From: an uncultured Acidimicrobiales bacterium
GTDB taxonomy: Bacteria; Actinomycetota; Acidimicrobiia; Acidimicrobiales; SZUA-35
Length of the DNA: 64,000 nt
Assembly (NCBI GenBank): GCA_938021675.1
Contig: CALIFY010000022.1
Span: 1-64,000 of the forward strand
Direction: 5' to 3'
Part shown: positions 41,783-50,811 of the stretch, in pieces
How positions within the stretch are numbered: the first letter of the stretch is position 1
Layout: every line of letters starts with the position of its first letter
Position numbers and translations under genes: made by a program
The notes under the pieces: model-generated
Database searches by the model: none
What the model was told of the DNA's origin: nothing
Seen by the model: the letters and a program-made list of their open reading frames with translations, nothing else

Positions 41783-43646
41783 ATGTCCCAACCCCGGCCG
41801 CCACAACACCAAGCGACAGTAACCCGATCCCCCACCAGACCAGCTGGTTCCACGGGCGGATCAACACCATGAGCAGGGTCTGACCGTCGCTGTCGACGTC
41901 ACGCAACACGACCTGAACGTCGAGCCACGGCCGCGTTCTCGTCGCCACTTCGGGGAGCCGCAAGCGCCGCTCGGGAAAGACTGCGACCGATGGGGTCAGG
42001 CGGTCACCGTCGACGTGTACCGTCGCCACCGCCTGGAGGGGGTCGTCGCTGACGATCTCGGTCGAGATAAGTTCGACGCGGTGACCGGCAACGCTCCGCG
42101 TCTCTCCGGGCTCCAACCGGACAAACGCCTCGGTCGATGCCGTACCAGCCACCGCGGCCCACAGAATCGCCAAGGCTCCGAGATGGGCCGCCGTTCGGGC
42201 CATCGCCCGCCGGTCAGCGGCTGGAACCGCTCCAAGACCAGTACCGATGGCCAACGCAAGGACAACCTGATACCAAGCTCGCCAGCCGACTACCGACACC
42301 CCGGCCGCTAGCGAGAGGGCCGTAGCACCGGCCAAACCAACGGTCTTCCGACCGGGCAGGCCGCGTCCCACGTGGCGCCACCTCATAGCGGAGGTAGCGC
42401 CGGTTGCGGGGCGACGCCACAGTGGAACGAACCCCACCAGGACCGCTCCGACGACAGCCAATGGATACAGGGACCGGGTGTAGAACCACCCCGCGGTCCC
42501 GTCGCCGCCGACAAACGGCCGGTACGTTCCTGCGGCCACGATCACCGCCGCGGTTACCAACACCACGACGGGAACCCGGCGTATAGCGGCACGACTTGGC
42601 CCGGTCCACAGTCCAGGGCTCGGCGTGGCACCCCTAAGGTGACCGACGATGCGAATGGCGGCGCCGCTTCCAGCCACCACCACCAACGGCCACAAGAATA
42701 TGCCGAGCTGAGCGGCGTCGGCAAAGGCATGGACGCTCGTTCGTAGCGACGTACGGGTAAGCGCCGCCCCGCCGAGAACAGCGGGCCAACACACCGCGTA
42801 GATGACCGTGGCGTCGAGTGGCCGGGCGGACGGCGAATCGTCCCGGCCAGCCGGCCGATCGTGAATCGCCGCCGCCAGCAACAGCCACACGACCAGGGCG
42901 ACGTTTTCGATCGGATCCCACGCCCACCAGCCCCCCCAACCGAGTTCCACGTAGGCCCAGACCGATCCGAGTCCGAGGGCGACGGTAAGCACCGCCATGG
43001 CCGCCAACCCGAAGCGCCGCGCCGACCGCCGGTCGTTCACCAACCCAGGCGCCAACGCGAGACACATGCCGAGATACAGCAGTGGCGGATGGATGACCAT
43101 GGCTGGGTGTTCCAGGATCGGAGCCATCCCGACACCCGACAACGGGGGGAGGTCAAGACGTTCAAAGGGGTCGGCGCCGCTGATCAACGCAACCACAAGC
43201 CCGACGATGACGAGGCCGACGCCAGTTCGCTGCCACCGTGGCGCCGCTCGGTGACCGATGATCAGCACCGAGCCGCAGATAGCGGTAAACAACAAAAGCG
43301 ACCCCTCGGACCCGGCCCACAGGGCGCTGATACGAAGCGCCAACGGCATCTCCGACCTTGTTTGCTCGGCCACGTAGGCCAAACTGGTGTCGAGGGTGAC
43401 GATGGCGACGGTCAACGCACCGACCGCGATCCACAGGAAAGCGACCGCTCCGACGAACATCCAGGTCGACGATCCCGCCAGCGCCGGCACGGACCGGCCG
43501 GGACCCCGGCCAGGGGGCGAGTCAGCACCGACCACCGAGACGAGGCTCGATCCCGCTGCCAAGCTGGCGGCCAGCATCAACCATGTCACAACGTCGAACC
43601 CCCGGTAGCTCAGATTCAGTATGACCTGGGCGTCGCCCTCATCCAT
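41634..43646 (-). CDS. CcmF/CcsA-family cytochrome c heme-lyase-like protein
   Basis: This 670-residue multi-helix membrane protein has the tryptophan-rich WWD heme-handling motif WGGWWAWDPIENV near residues 238-250. The flanking helices carry His residues of the CcmF type (ILEHPAMVIHPPLLYLG). The N-terminal LRISALWAGSEGSLLLF is also typical. A C-terminal extracytoplasmic beta domain (about 505-590) precedes a last TM helix and a low-complexity tail of about 50 residues that overlaps the vWA gene end. It probably takes part in cytochrome c maturation, but no other ccm gene adjoins it. Confidence 0.85.
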   Translation of the reverse strand: MDEGDAQVILNLSYRGFDVVTWLMLAASLAAGSSLVSVVGADSPPGRGPGRSVPALAGSSTWMFVGAVAFLWIAVGALTVAIVTLDTSLAYVAEQTRSEMPLALRISALWAGSEGSLLLFTAICGSVLIIGHRAAPRWQRTGVGLVIVGLVVALISGADPFERLDLPPLSGVGMAPILEHPAMVIHPPLLYLGMCLALAPGLVNDRRSARRFGLAAMAVLTVALGLGSVWAYVELGWGGWWAWDPIENVALVVWLLLAAAIHDRPAGRDDSPSARPLDATVIYAVCWPAVLGGAALTRTSLRTSVHAFADAAQLGIFLWPLVVVAGSGAAIRIVGHLRGATPSPGLWTGPSRAAIRRVPVVVLVTAAVIVAAGTYRPFVGGDGTAGWFYTRSLYPLAVVGAVLVGFVPLWRRPATGATSAMRWRHVGRGLPGRKTVGLAGATALSLAAGVSVVGWRAWYQVVLALAIGTGLGAVPAADRRAMARTAAHLGALAILWAAVAGTASTEAFVRLEPGETRSVAGHRVELISTEIVSDDPLQAVATVHVDGDRLTPSVAVFPERRLRLPEVATRTRPWLDVQVVLRDVDSDGQTLLMVLIRPWNQLVWWGIGLLSLGVVAAGVGTSTSGRVSPEAAAPSTTADSASRQGPGAAPVSTGVSPSQPSEPIGRDQQA

Positions 43647-43741
43647 GTCGCCTGCGGTACGCCGCGGCCTCGGCCCCGACCGCCGAATACTTCCTCGTCG
43701 GTTCCGGTTGGCCGATTGCGCCGGGACCGACCGGGGTTGAG

Positions 43742-43747
43742 TATGAT
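43742..43747 (+). promoter_or_regulatory. Probable -10 box TATGAT of a leaderless transcript
   Basis: TATGAT ends 6 bp before the ATG at 43754. With a normal distance of 6-7 nt from -10 to transcription start, the mRNA would begin at or next to the ATG. No ribosome-binding site fits in between. Leaderless mRNAs are common in Actinomycetota. The -35 is weak (TTGCGC at 43716-43721, 20-nt spacing). Confidence 0.5.
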
Positions 43748-43753
43748 TTCGTT

Positions 43754-44056
43754 ATGGAAATCGCAGCCAGCGACGAGGCACTGGACATCATCCGTTCCAA
43801 AGGCGGGACGGCCGCCATCGACTACATCGGCGCCATTGGTTGAGGCGGCGTTGAAGAGGTGTCGGTCGACACCTACCTCAAAGGGAAGAACACCTCGTCG
43901 TACAAACGCATCCAGCACGACGACGTCACCCTCCTGGTGGCGCACAAGCTCATGCAGTACGCCAGCCGACTTGAGTTGGTCACCCGAAAGAAGCTGCTCG
44001 GCTCGAAGTTGACGGCGGTGGCTCACCACCAACACACCGCGGCCTGCCGTCACTAA
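43754..44056 (+). CDS. Putative selenoprotein with in-frame UGA, HesB/IscA-like
   Basis: A 100-codon frame is interrupted only by TGA at 43841-43843 (residue 30, context GAIG-U-GGVEEVSVD). Coding character continues across it: 22 of 29 codons before and 60 of 70 after end in G or C. Residues before it (SDEALDIIRSKGGTAAIDYI) and after it (VDTYLKGK, LLVAHKLMQYASRLEL, KKLLGSKLTAVAHHQHTAACRH) read as one small domain. A stem-loop at 43857-43874 has SECIS geometry. The best reading is selenocysteine at 30. The resemblance to HesB/IscA-like small proteins with Cys or Sec at this place is my inference. The His/Cys C-terminus could bind metal. Without Sec machinery only a 29-residue peptide would be made, and the locus would then be a pseudogene. 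Confidence 0.6.
43857..43874 (+). promoter_or_regulatory. Candidate bacterial SECIS stem-loop
   Basis: AGGTGTC-GGTC-GACACCT forms a perfect 7-bp stem with apical loop GGUC. The stem starts 13 nt, and the loop 20 nt, after the UGA. Bacterial SECIS elements lie within the coding region just after the UGA and have a small apical loop with conserved G; the E. coli fdhF loop also presents GGUC. All bases also encode conserved-looking protein, as expected for a bacterial SECIS. Confidence 0.6.
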
Positions 44057-44128
44057 CAACCATCTCGGCTGGCGGACCGAATCGTCGCCGCACCGCACGA
44101 TCCGCTCCGGCCAGGTAGCTTCGAGGCC

Positions 44129-45463
44129 ATGGAGACGGTGACCGATAGCGACGCCCGACCTGGCAACCGACGGGAGATCTTCGGGTGGAAGATGTACGAC
44201 TGGGCGTGGTCGGCATTCACCACGACCGTCACCACCGCGCTGCTCGGACCGTACCTGTTGGCCCTGGCCGAAGACGATGGCGGAGTCCCGCTGCTGGGGT
44301 TGACCATAGCGCCGGCCTCATTCTTCCCCTTCGCCGTCAGCGCATCGGCTATCGCCCAGATCGTTGTGTTGCCGGTGGTCGGTGCGATCGCCGATCACAC
44401 ACCCCACAAGAAGCGGCTGCTGCTGCTCTTGGCCTATGCGTCGAGCGCCTGTACCGCGGCAATGTTTGTCATAACCGGAACGACGTTGTTGCTGGGTGGA
44501 CTTCTGTTCGTGCTGGCCTCGATCGGCTTTGGCGCAGCCGGAGTGGTCTACAACTCCTACCTCCCCGAGATAGCGCCACCCGAACTTCGGGACCGGGTCA
44601 GTTCCGGAGGCTTCGCCTACGGGTACCTCGGTGGTGGCTTGTGGTTGGCCGCCAACTTCGGGTTCATCGCGCTGCTCGACGACACCGAGTTGGCGGTGCG
44701 AATAAGTCTTGGAGGAACCGGACTGTGGGCAGGAGGGTTTATCGCTCTGACCACACATCGGTATCTCAATGCCCGCCCCGCTGGTCGAACCCGTACGCCC
44801 GGATACGGGTGGGTTCGCTTCAGCCTGCGGTCCATTCTGATAACGCTTCGAGACATGCGCCGCCGTCACCCGATCACCCTCCGGTTCTTGCTGGCCTACC
44901 TTGTCTTTAACGATGGCATTCTGACCGTGATCGCCATCGCCACCTCCTTCGCGGCCGATGAACTCGACGCCGAATCCGAAACCCTCCTCCTTTTAGTTCT
45001 GCTAATCCAATTTGTCGCCATCCCTGGGGCGATCGGCTTCGGTCGCCTTGGCGAACGATTCGGATCGAAACGGAGCCTAATTTGGAACTTGGTGGTGTGG
45101 GCTGGACTAGTAATCTACGCCTACCTCGAACTCGACTCGATCGGCGAACTGTGGATCATGGGCACGGTGCTGGCATTCGTCCTCGGTGGGTCGCAAGCCA
45201 TCAGCCGCTCGCTGTACTCCCAAATGATCCCCTCGTCAGCCGAGGCCGAGTACTTCGGGTTCTACGAGATCGCTTCTCGGGGCACCTCGTGGATCGGCCC
45301 ACTGGCGTTCGGCGTCGTCAACCAAATCACCGGATCTCAACGTCAGGCCATCCTGTCCTTGATCGTCTTTTTCGTTCTCGGTCTGGCGCTGCTGATCCCG
45401 ATCGACGTGGCGAAAGCAATGACCGATGCCGGTAACGACCCGAAGAGGATCAGACAGTCATAG
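44129..45463 (+). CDS. UMF1-family MFS transporter
   Basis: This 444-residue permease has about twelve TM helices and the UMF1/Atg22-like N-terminus REIFGWKMYDWAWSAFTTTV. An MFS signature-like loop is GAIADHTPHKKRLLL, with a central cytoplasmic loop (about 190-225). NSYLPEIAPPELRDRVSSGGFAYGYLGGG is strongly characteristic of the family, as is GFYEIASRGTSWIGP. UMF1 proteins are uncharacterised bacterial relatives of the vacuolar amino-acid effluxer Atg22, so small-molecule efflux is plausible. Confidence 0.88.
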   Translation: METVTDSDARPGNRREIFGWKMYDWAWSAFTTTVTTALLGPYLLALAEDDGGVPLLGLTIAPASFFPFAVSASAIAQIVVLPVVGAIADHTPHKKRLLLLLAYASSACTAAMFVITGTTLLLGGLLFVLASIGFGAAGVVYNSYLPEIAPPELRDRVSSGGFAYGYLGGGLWLAANFGFIALLDDTELAVRISLGGTGLWAGGFIALTTHRYLNARPAGRTRTPGYGWVRFSLRSILITLRDMRRRHPITLRFLLAYLVFNDGILTVIAIATSFAADELDAESETLLLLVLLIQFVAIPGAIGFGRLGERFGSKRSLIWNLVVWAGLVIYAYLELDSIGELWIMGTVLAFVLGGSQAISRSLYSQMIPSSAEAEYFGFYEIASRGTSWIGPLAFGVVNQITGSQRQAILSLIVFFVLGLALLIPIDVAKAMTDAGNDPKRIRQS

Positions 45464-45530
45464 ACGGCAGGGGTCGGTCAGTGGCGAAACTCGTTTCGTC
45501 CAACAGAAGGGTTGGTCGTAGCCTGGCCCG

Positions 45531-46679
45531 GTGCGCACTTGGCCCATTTATCTCACCAACTTCTTCCTCACCTCAGCTCTCGGCGTGGTCTTTGTCTTCC
45601 TAGAGGATGTGCAGACCGATCGCCGCCTAGCCGATTGGGAAGTCGGGGCCATCGCCAGTGCCGGTTTCGGTGTTGCGCTGGTCGCACAGCTGGCGTTTTC
45701 GCCACTCGCCGACCGTGGCCGTACCCGATCGTTGGCCGCGGTGGCGATCTTGGCCGGCGTCGTTGGACCAATCGGCTTCGCCTATGGCCAGACTGTCTTG
45801 ATTCTGGCCCTGAGCCGTGGACTCAGTGGCGTAGGTCTCGGGTTGTTCCAGCTGCTGGCCCGAAAAGCGCTGCTCGGGTTGGATGCCAGCGGCGGCGGCG
45901 CGAAACTCGGAACACTCCTCTCCACTGCGGTTGGCGGTTTTATCGTAGGGCCGTTGATCGGAGCGGCGCTCGAACCGTTCGGTTTCGAAGCGCCGTTTCT
46001 CGCGGTCAGCGCCGCTATTGCGGTGGTCGGTGTGCCGGCAACCGTCACGATCCTGGGCACCGAAATTGCCGCCGCCCCGGTCGACTACTCCGATCTCGGT
46101 CGGCTCATTCGCCGGCCCCGTGTCCAATCGGCGATGCTTGTCTCGATCGTCGTCATGGGGTTCATCGGCGTGTTCGACTCCATCATCGACCGGTTCCTCA
46201 CCGATCTCGGGGCCGGGACGGGCATGGTAGCCGTCGTCATCCTGTTCGTCGGTGGGCCGCTGTTAGTCTTGCCTCGGCTTGCCGGCAACCTCGCCGAACG
46301 GCGAGGTGGATCGCAAATCATGCTGTTCGCCCTCCCCGTTCTGATAGCAGCCCAGCTGGGGTACGGCTTCGGCGGCGTTGTCGTAGCGGTGACCATAGCT
46401 GGCTTCGTTCACGGGTCGGCCGAGTCGTTCGCCGCCGTCAGTGCCCAGGTTCTGGTTCTCGAGGTGACCGGCGCTGAGCGGGCGGCGGTCGGTTCAGCGT
46501 TGCTCGACACGGCCGGTCTCGTCTCGGCCACCGTGACCTCGGCGGTGGCTCCGGCCCTATACGGTCAAGTTGGCCAGCAGCTGTTTCTTTGGTCTGCGGC
46601 CGTGGGCTCGATGTTGAGCCTCGCCGCTCTGTTGCGGGTTCGGCAAGCCCGCATCGAGGAGTTCGTGGCCGCGGCCTAA
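45531..46679 (+). CDS. MFS transporter
   Basis: This 382-residue permease has twelve hydrophobic segments and an MFS loop 2-3 motif variant (PLADRGRTRSLA). The start GTG at 45531 is followed directly by the first TM helix (WPIYLTNFFLTSALGVVFVF). It lies 67 bp after the UMF1 gene on the same strand. The substrate cannot be inferred; multidrug-type or sugar efflux are typical for such short MFS proteins. Confidence 0.85.
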   Translation: MRTWPIYLTNFFLTSALGVVFVFLEDVQTDRRLADWEVGAIASAGFGVALVAQLAFSPLADRGRTRSLAAVAILAGVVGPIGFAYGQTVLILALSRGLSGVGLGLFQLLARKALLGLDASGGGAKLGTLLSTAVGGFIVGPLIGAALEPFGFEAPFLAVSAAIAVVGVPATVTILGTEIAAAPVDYSDLGRLIRRPRVQSAMLVSIVVMGFIGVFDSIIDRFLTDLGAGTGMVAVVILFVGGPLLVLPRLAGNLAERRGGSQIMLFALPVLIAAQLGYGFGGVVVAVTIAGFVHGSAESFAAVSAQVLVLEVTGAERAAVGSALLDTAGLVSATVTSAVAPALYGQVGQQLFLWSAAVGSMLSLAALLRVRQARIEEFVAAA

Positions 46680-46697
46680 CGTGCCGGTACACCGTCG

Positions 46698-47498
46698 TTA
46701 CTTGTAGAGCAGCGAGGTGAATCGGCGAGCGGCGAGGCGACTGCAGACAACGGTCATCCCGAGCAGTACTGCGACGTTTATCAAGTTGTACCAACCGACG
46801 GTGCCGAGAACCAGATCGCGACAAAGGTTGGCCCCGTGGAAGAGCGGCGAAAGCTGAGCGACCATCTGGATCGGTTCGGGGTACACCGAAAGGGGATAGA
46901 ACGTCGCCGAGAACAAGAACAGCAGCATCTGGCCAAATACGATCAGGTCGATGTCTTGCCAGGTGCGGAGCACGGTCACGACCGCTAGTCCGGCCGCCGA
47001 GAACGCGACGCCGATCAGCACCGCCGCCGGGAGCGCCAACACCGCCCACCAGCTCTCAACCAACCCAAGTACCACCATGGCGAGCAGAAAGATCGTGCTG
47101 TACAGCGTGCCTCGAAGTTGGGCGTAGACGATCTCGCCAACGGCGATATCGGTTGGCGTCAGCGGGGTCGCGGTCATGGAGTGGTAGATGCGATGCCAGC
47201 GAAGCTTCCCGAACGTGTTGAACGAGGCTTCGGTAATTGCACCATTCATGGCGGCGCTGGCCAGCATGGCCGGGGCGACAAAGGTCGTGTAGTCGTAGGT
47301 TCGGCCGTCGACATCAACGTCGCCCACGAGAACGCTCACCCCAATACCGATCGACGCCAGGAAAAGAAACGGTTCAAATGCTCCCGTCACGGTGGCGAAC
47401 CACGCCGACCGAGTGGACGCATAGTTACGGGCAACGACGTGGGCCCAGCGGTGGCTGCTGCCGGGAATTAAAGCGGCCACTACCCCGGAGGCGTTCAT
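46698..47498 (-). CDS. ABC-2 type permease (NodJ/DrrB-like), second of pair
   Basis: This 266-residue membrane subunit has six TM helices and the ABC-2 family pattern (FVAPAMLASAAMNGAITEASFNTFGKLRW after the first helices, SPLFHGANLCRDLVLG near the end). The ATG at 47498 overlaps the stop of the preceding permease gene (ATGA), so the longer upstream frame is rejected. It forms one exporter with the other permease and the ATPase. Confidence 0.87.
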   Translation of the reverse strand: MNASGVVAALIPGSSHRWAHVVARNYASTRSAWFATVTGAFEPFLFLASIGIGVSVLVGDVDVDGRTYDYTTFVAPAMLASAAMNGAITEASFNTFGKLRWHRIYHSMTATPLTPTDIAVGEIVYAQLRGTLYSTIFLLAMVVLGLVESWWAVLALPAAVLIGVAFSAAGLAVVTVLRTWQDIDLIVFGQMLLFLFSATFYPLSVYPEPIQMVAQLSPLFHGANLCRDLVLGTVGWYNLINVAVLLGMTVVCSRLAARRFTSLLYK

Positions 47499-48334
47499 GG
47501 ATAGAGCCGCCGGGTGTATGTGCGCTTCCCGTACAGGCATCCGGCGATGACGTATGCCACGAGAACCGCGACGTGGAAGAAATCACTCATCCCGGCCGTC
47601 CCCAGGGTTAGGCCGCGGGTGAGTTCGATGGTATGCCACAGCGGTGCCACTACAGCCACCGCCTCAAGCGGTGCGGGAAGTTGCTCTACCGGGAAGAAGA
47701 CCCCAGACAGGAGAAACATCGGCAACACGATCAGCCGGAAGACCACCGAGAATTTGTGGTCGTCTTGCTGGCTCATGGCCCATGCGGCCAACGGTGCCGA
47801 GAACGACAGGCCACCGAGAACGGTCGCCAGCGGAGCCAGGACAACGAGTGGCGAAGCGACCACCCCGAAGACAGCCAGTACCAAGGTGAAAAAGATGGCG
47901 GCTGCCAGTGCCAAAATGGCAAACCAGGCCTGCAGGCCGACAACCAAGTCGACCGGTCGCAGAGGGGTCCCGACCTGACCGTATGCGGTGCGTAACCACT
48001 TCACCGAAGCCAGCACGGGATAGAGCGATGCCGCGGAGGCGGACTGCATCGCTGCGGCCGCCATCAAGCCCGGCGCCACGAACGCCAGATACGAACCACC
48101 GGCCAGATCGACAGCGCCTCGCTGGTCGACGAGCGAACCAACCCCGATCCCCATGGACAATAGATACAAGATTGGGCTAATGACGATACGAACGATGCTG
48201 CCCCGCCACATCCGCCGATAGCCGACGAGGTGATACTCCACGACCCGAACGAATCGAGGGGTGGTCCAGGTACCGGCTGGCGGTTGTACCGAGCCGACCG
48301 ATGGGTAGCGACGGTGACCGATCGGTGTCGTCAT
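47495..48334 (-). CDS. ABC-2 type permease (NodJ/DrrB-like), first of pair
   Basis: This 279-residue permease is homologous in layout to its neighbour: an N-terminal cytoplasmic part, six TM helices, YLAFVAPGLMAAAAMQSASAA and APLWHTIELTRGLTLG. The pair probably makes a heterodimeric transmembrane channel. Start and stop both overlap neighbours by 4 bp. NodIJ/DrrAB-type systems export lipids, oligosaccharides or drugs; the actual substrate is unknown. Confidence 0.87.
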   Translation of the reverse strand: MTTPIGHRRYPSVGSVQPPAGTWTTPRFVRVVEYHLVGYRRMWRGSIVRIVISPILYLLSMGIGVGSLVDQRGAVDLAGGSYLAFVAPGLMAAAAMQSASAASLYPVLASVKWLRTAYGQVGTPLRPVDLVVGLQAWFAILALAAAIFFTLVLAVFGVVASPLVVLAPLATVLGGLSFSAPLAAWAMSQQDDHKFSVVFRLIVLPMFLLSGVFFPVEQLPAPLEAVAVVAPLWHTIELTRGLTLGTAGMSDFFHVAVLVAYVIAGCLYGKRTYTRRLYP

Positions 48335-49278
48335 CCGGCCTCGACTAACGTCCGCCCGGTCAGGGCGAGGAACACGTCCTCGAGAGTCGACCGGCGGATC
48401 AACGCCGACTCTGGCCGCAACCCCACCCCATCGGCAAACGAAAGGGCTGCCTCACCATCGTCGGCGTAGATCAGGATGCGGTCTGGCAATACCTCGACCT
48501 CTAGACCATCCCGGCGAAGATGACCCGCCGATCGCTCCAAGTCGGTCGTTGCCGCTAGTCGTAGCTCGACAACCTCCTTGGTGCAGTGCCGATCGATAAG
48601 AGCCCGAGGCGAGCCGTCGTCGACGATGCGGCCATTGTCCATGACCACCAACCGGTCGCAGAGCTGCTCGGCCTCGTCCATGTAATGGGTGGTGAGGATA
48701 AGCGTGGCCCCCTGTTGTTTTAGACGGTAGAGCCGATCCCACACCAGGTGCCGGGCCTGGGGGTCGAGGCCGGTGGTCGGCTCGTCGAGCAGCACGAGGT
48801 CGGGCTGGTTGATCAACGCCCGGGCGATGGTGAGCCGACGTTTCATGCCGCCCGACAGCGGCTCTACCCGGTCGTCGGCCCGTTCGGTGAGTTGGGTGAA
48901 CTCGAGAAGTTCCTCAGTGCGGCGACGGATCTCGCTCCTCTTGAGGTCGAAGAAACGACCGTAGACGTACAGGTTCTCGCGGACGTTCAGCTCGACATCG
49001 AGCGCATCTTCTTGGGGGACGACCCCCAACCTGGCTCGAATAGTGGACCCGTCTCTGGTGGGGTCGAGCCCGAAAACGGTGAGGTCTCCCGCGGTGCGGG
49101 GCGACACACATCCGATCATGCGCATCGTAGAGGACTTACCGGCACCGTTCGGCCCGAGAAATCCGAAGGCCTCACCGGGCTGGACCTGAAAGTCGACGTC
49201 GTCGACCGCCCGGAACGATCCGAACGTTTTTGTTAGCCCTCGAGCTGCGACAGGTACGGAGAGGCCAGCATCATCCAC
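48331..49278 (-). CDS. ABC-2 exporter ATP-binding protein (NodI/DrrA-like)
   Basis: This 315-residue ATPase has Walker A (GPNGAGKSSTMRM), Q-loop (VVPQEDALDVELNVREN), signature (LSGGMKRRLTIARAL), Walker B (LVLLDEPTTGLD) and the switch His (LTTHYMDEAEQL). The VPQEDALD stretch is characteristic of the NodI/DrrA branch. It begins the three-gene exporter operon, 60 bp downstream of guaB on the same strand. Confidence 0.92.
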   Translation of the reverse strand: MDDAGLSVPVAARGLTKTFGSFRAVDDVDFQVQPGEAFGFLGPNGAGKSSTMRMIGCVSPRTAGDLTVFGLDPTRDGSTIRARLGVVPQEDALDVELNVRENLYVYGRFFDLKRSEIRRRTEELLEFTQLTERADDRVEPLSGGMKRRLTIARALINQPDLVLLDEPTTGLDPQARHLVWDRLYRLKQQGATLILTTHYMDEAEQLCDRLVVMDNGRIVDDGSPRALIDRHCTKEVVELRLAATTDLERSAGHLRRDGLEVEVLPDRILIYADDGEAALSFADGVGLRPESALIRRSTLEDVFLALTGRTLVEAG

Positions 49279-49338
49279 CCCGTCACCGTAGTGGTGGTCG
49301 GTGACAACGTCAGATAGTTTTCGACGGGTCGCCGACGC

Positions 49339-50811
49339 TTACTCGTCCCGTAGGACTTGCACGTCGTGGGGGTGGCTCTCGCGAAGCCCGGCACCGGTGA
49401 TCTTCGTGAGACGGGTTTGGGTCCGAAGCTGTTCGAGGTCTACGGCACCGGCATACCCCATACCGGATCTCAGGCCACCGACGAGTTGGGCGATCAACTC
49501 GCCCAACGATCCCGCATACCGAACCCGAGCTTCAACGCCTTCTGGAACATGCTTGCCCGGAGCTTGCCCGGAACCATACCGATCGGCGGCCCGGCCCCGC
49601 ATGGCACCGGCTGAACCCATCCCGCGGTAGGTCTTCCACATCGAACCGTCTACTAGTTCAAGCTCGCCCGGAGCCTCGTCGACTCCTGCCAGAGCGTTAC
49701 CGAGCATGACCGCGTCGGCACCGGCGACGAACGCCTTCACGATGTCGCCGGAAGACACGACGCCGCCGTCGGCGATGACCGGCACACCACGAGGTCGGGC
49801 CACGAGCGAAGTCTCATAGATGGCGGACAGCTGAGGCATGCCGGCCCCAGCCACGATGCGGGTGGTGCAAATCGAGCCGGCGCCAACGCCGACTTTTATC
49901 ACATCGGATCCAGCTTCGATGAGGGCCTCTGCCCCTTCGGCGGTAACCACATTCCCCCCGACGACCACGGTGTCTGGCCACTTTGCTTTGAGGGTGGCGA
50001 CGGCGTCGACTACTCCCCTGGTGTGGCCATGGGCGGTATCGACTACCAACATGTCGACCCCGGCCGGGATGAGGGCCTCGGCCCGTTCGACGGCATCGGT
50101 CACACCGACCGCTGCCCCGACCCGCAACCGATCGTCTTCATCGACGGTTGCGTGGGGCTTTTCCCGCCGCTGATCGATGTCTTTGACCGTTATCAACCCT
50201 CCGAGACGCCCTTCGGCATCCACTAACGGCAACTTCTCGATCCGGTGCTTGTGGAGCACGGCGACCGCTTCGTCGATCGAGGTACCGACCGGAGCGGTCA
50301 CCAGCCCTGATGCGGTCATAAAGTCGGTCACCGGGCGGTCGTACTCTGTTTCGGTACAGAACCGGACGTCACGGTTGGTGAGGATCCCAACCAACCGATG
50401 CTCATCATCGACGATCGGTACTCCAGAGATCTTGTGGCGAGCCATGATCGCCTCGGCATCGGCTAGCGAGGCCGTTGGCGGCAGGCTGACCGGATCGGTG
50501 ATCATTCCGGCCTGGGCCCGCTTGACCCGGTCGACCTCGGCCAACTGATGCTCGATCGACAGGTTACGGTGCAACACCCCGATCCCGCCCTCGCGAGCCA
50601 AAGCGATCGCCAACGGCGCTTCGGTCACCGTATCCATGGCGGCGGAAAGCAACGGGACTTGGAGCCCGACACGGGCCAACGTGGTAGCGGTCGATACCTC
50701 GGCCGGCACGACCTCGCTCCAACCGGGCACGACCAACACGTCGTCAAACGTCAACGACTCGAAACCGCAAAGAAGATCGTGATTCTTGGCCACCGACGAT
50801 GGATCACTCAT
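49339..50811 (-). CDS. guaB: Inosine-5'-monophosphate dehydrogenase
   Basis: This 490-residue enzyme oxidises IMP to XMP, committing to guanine nucleotides. The TIM barrel is split by a tandem CBS regulatory pair (about 100-215). The catalytic Cys loop [40 protein letters not shown] and the flap with the [10 protein letters not shown] region are present. Its start overlaps the end of purN by 8 bp, which makes it the last gene of the purine cluster. Confidence 0.96.
   Translation of the reverse strand: MSDPSSVAKNHDLLCGFESLTFDDVLVVPGWSEVVPAEVSTATTLARVGLQVPLLSAAMDTVTEAPLAIALAREGGIGVLHRNLSIEHQLAEVDRVKRAQAGMITDPVSLPPTASLADAEAIMARHKISGVPIVDDEHRLVGILTNRDVRFCTETEYDRPVTDFMTASGLVTAPVGTSIDEAVAVLHKHRIEKLPLVDAEGRLGGLITVKDIDQRREKPHATVDEDDRLRVGAAVGVTDAVERAEALIPAGVDMLVVDTAHGHTRGVVDAVATLKAKWPDTVVVGGNVVTAEGAEALIEAGSDVIKVGVGAGSICTTRIVAGAGMPQLSAIYETSLVARPRGVPVIADGGVVSSGDIVKAFVAGADAVMLGNALAGVDEAPGELELVDGSMWKTYRGMGSAGAMRGRAADRYGSGQAPGKHVPEGVEARVRYAGSLGELIAQLVGGLRSGMGYAGAVDLEQLRTQTRLTKITGAGLRESHPHDVQVLRDE

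Noticed and set aside
43616-44098. A 160-codon open frame on the minus strand across the putative selenoprotein locus
   Set aside because: It is antisense to a plus-strand frame with stronger codon bias and protein-like sequence, has no family resemblance, and overlaps the start of the ccmF-like gene.
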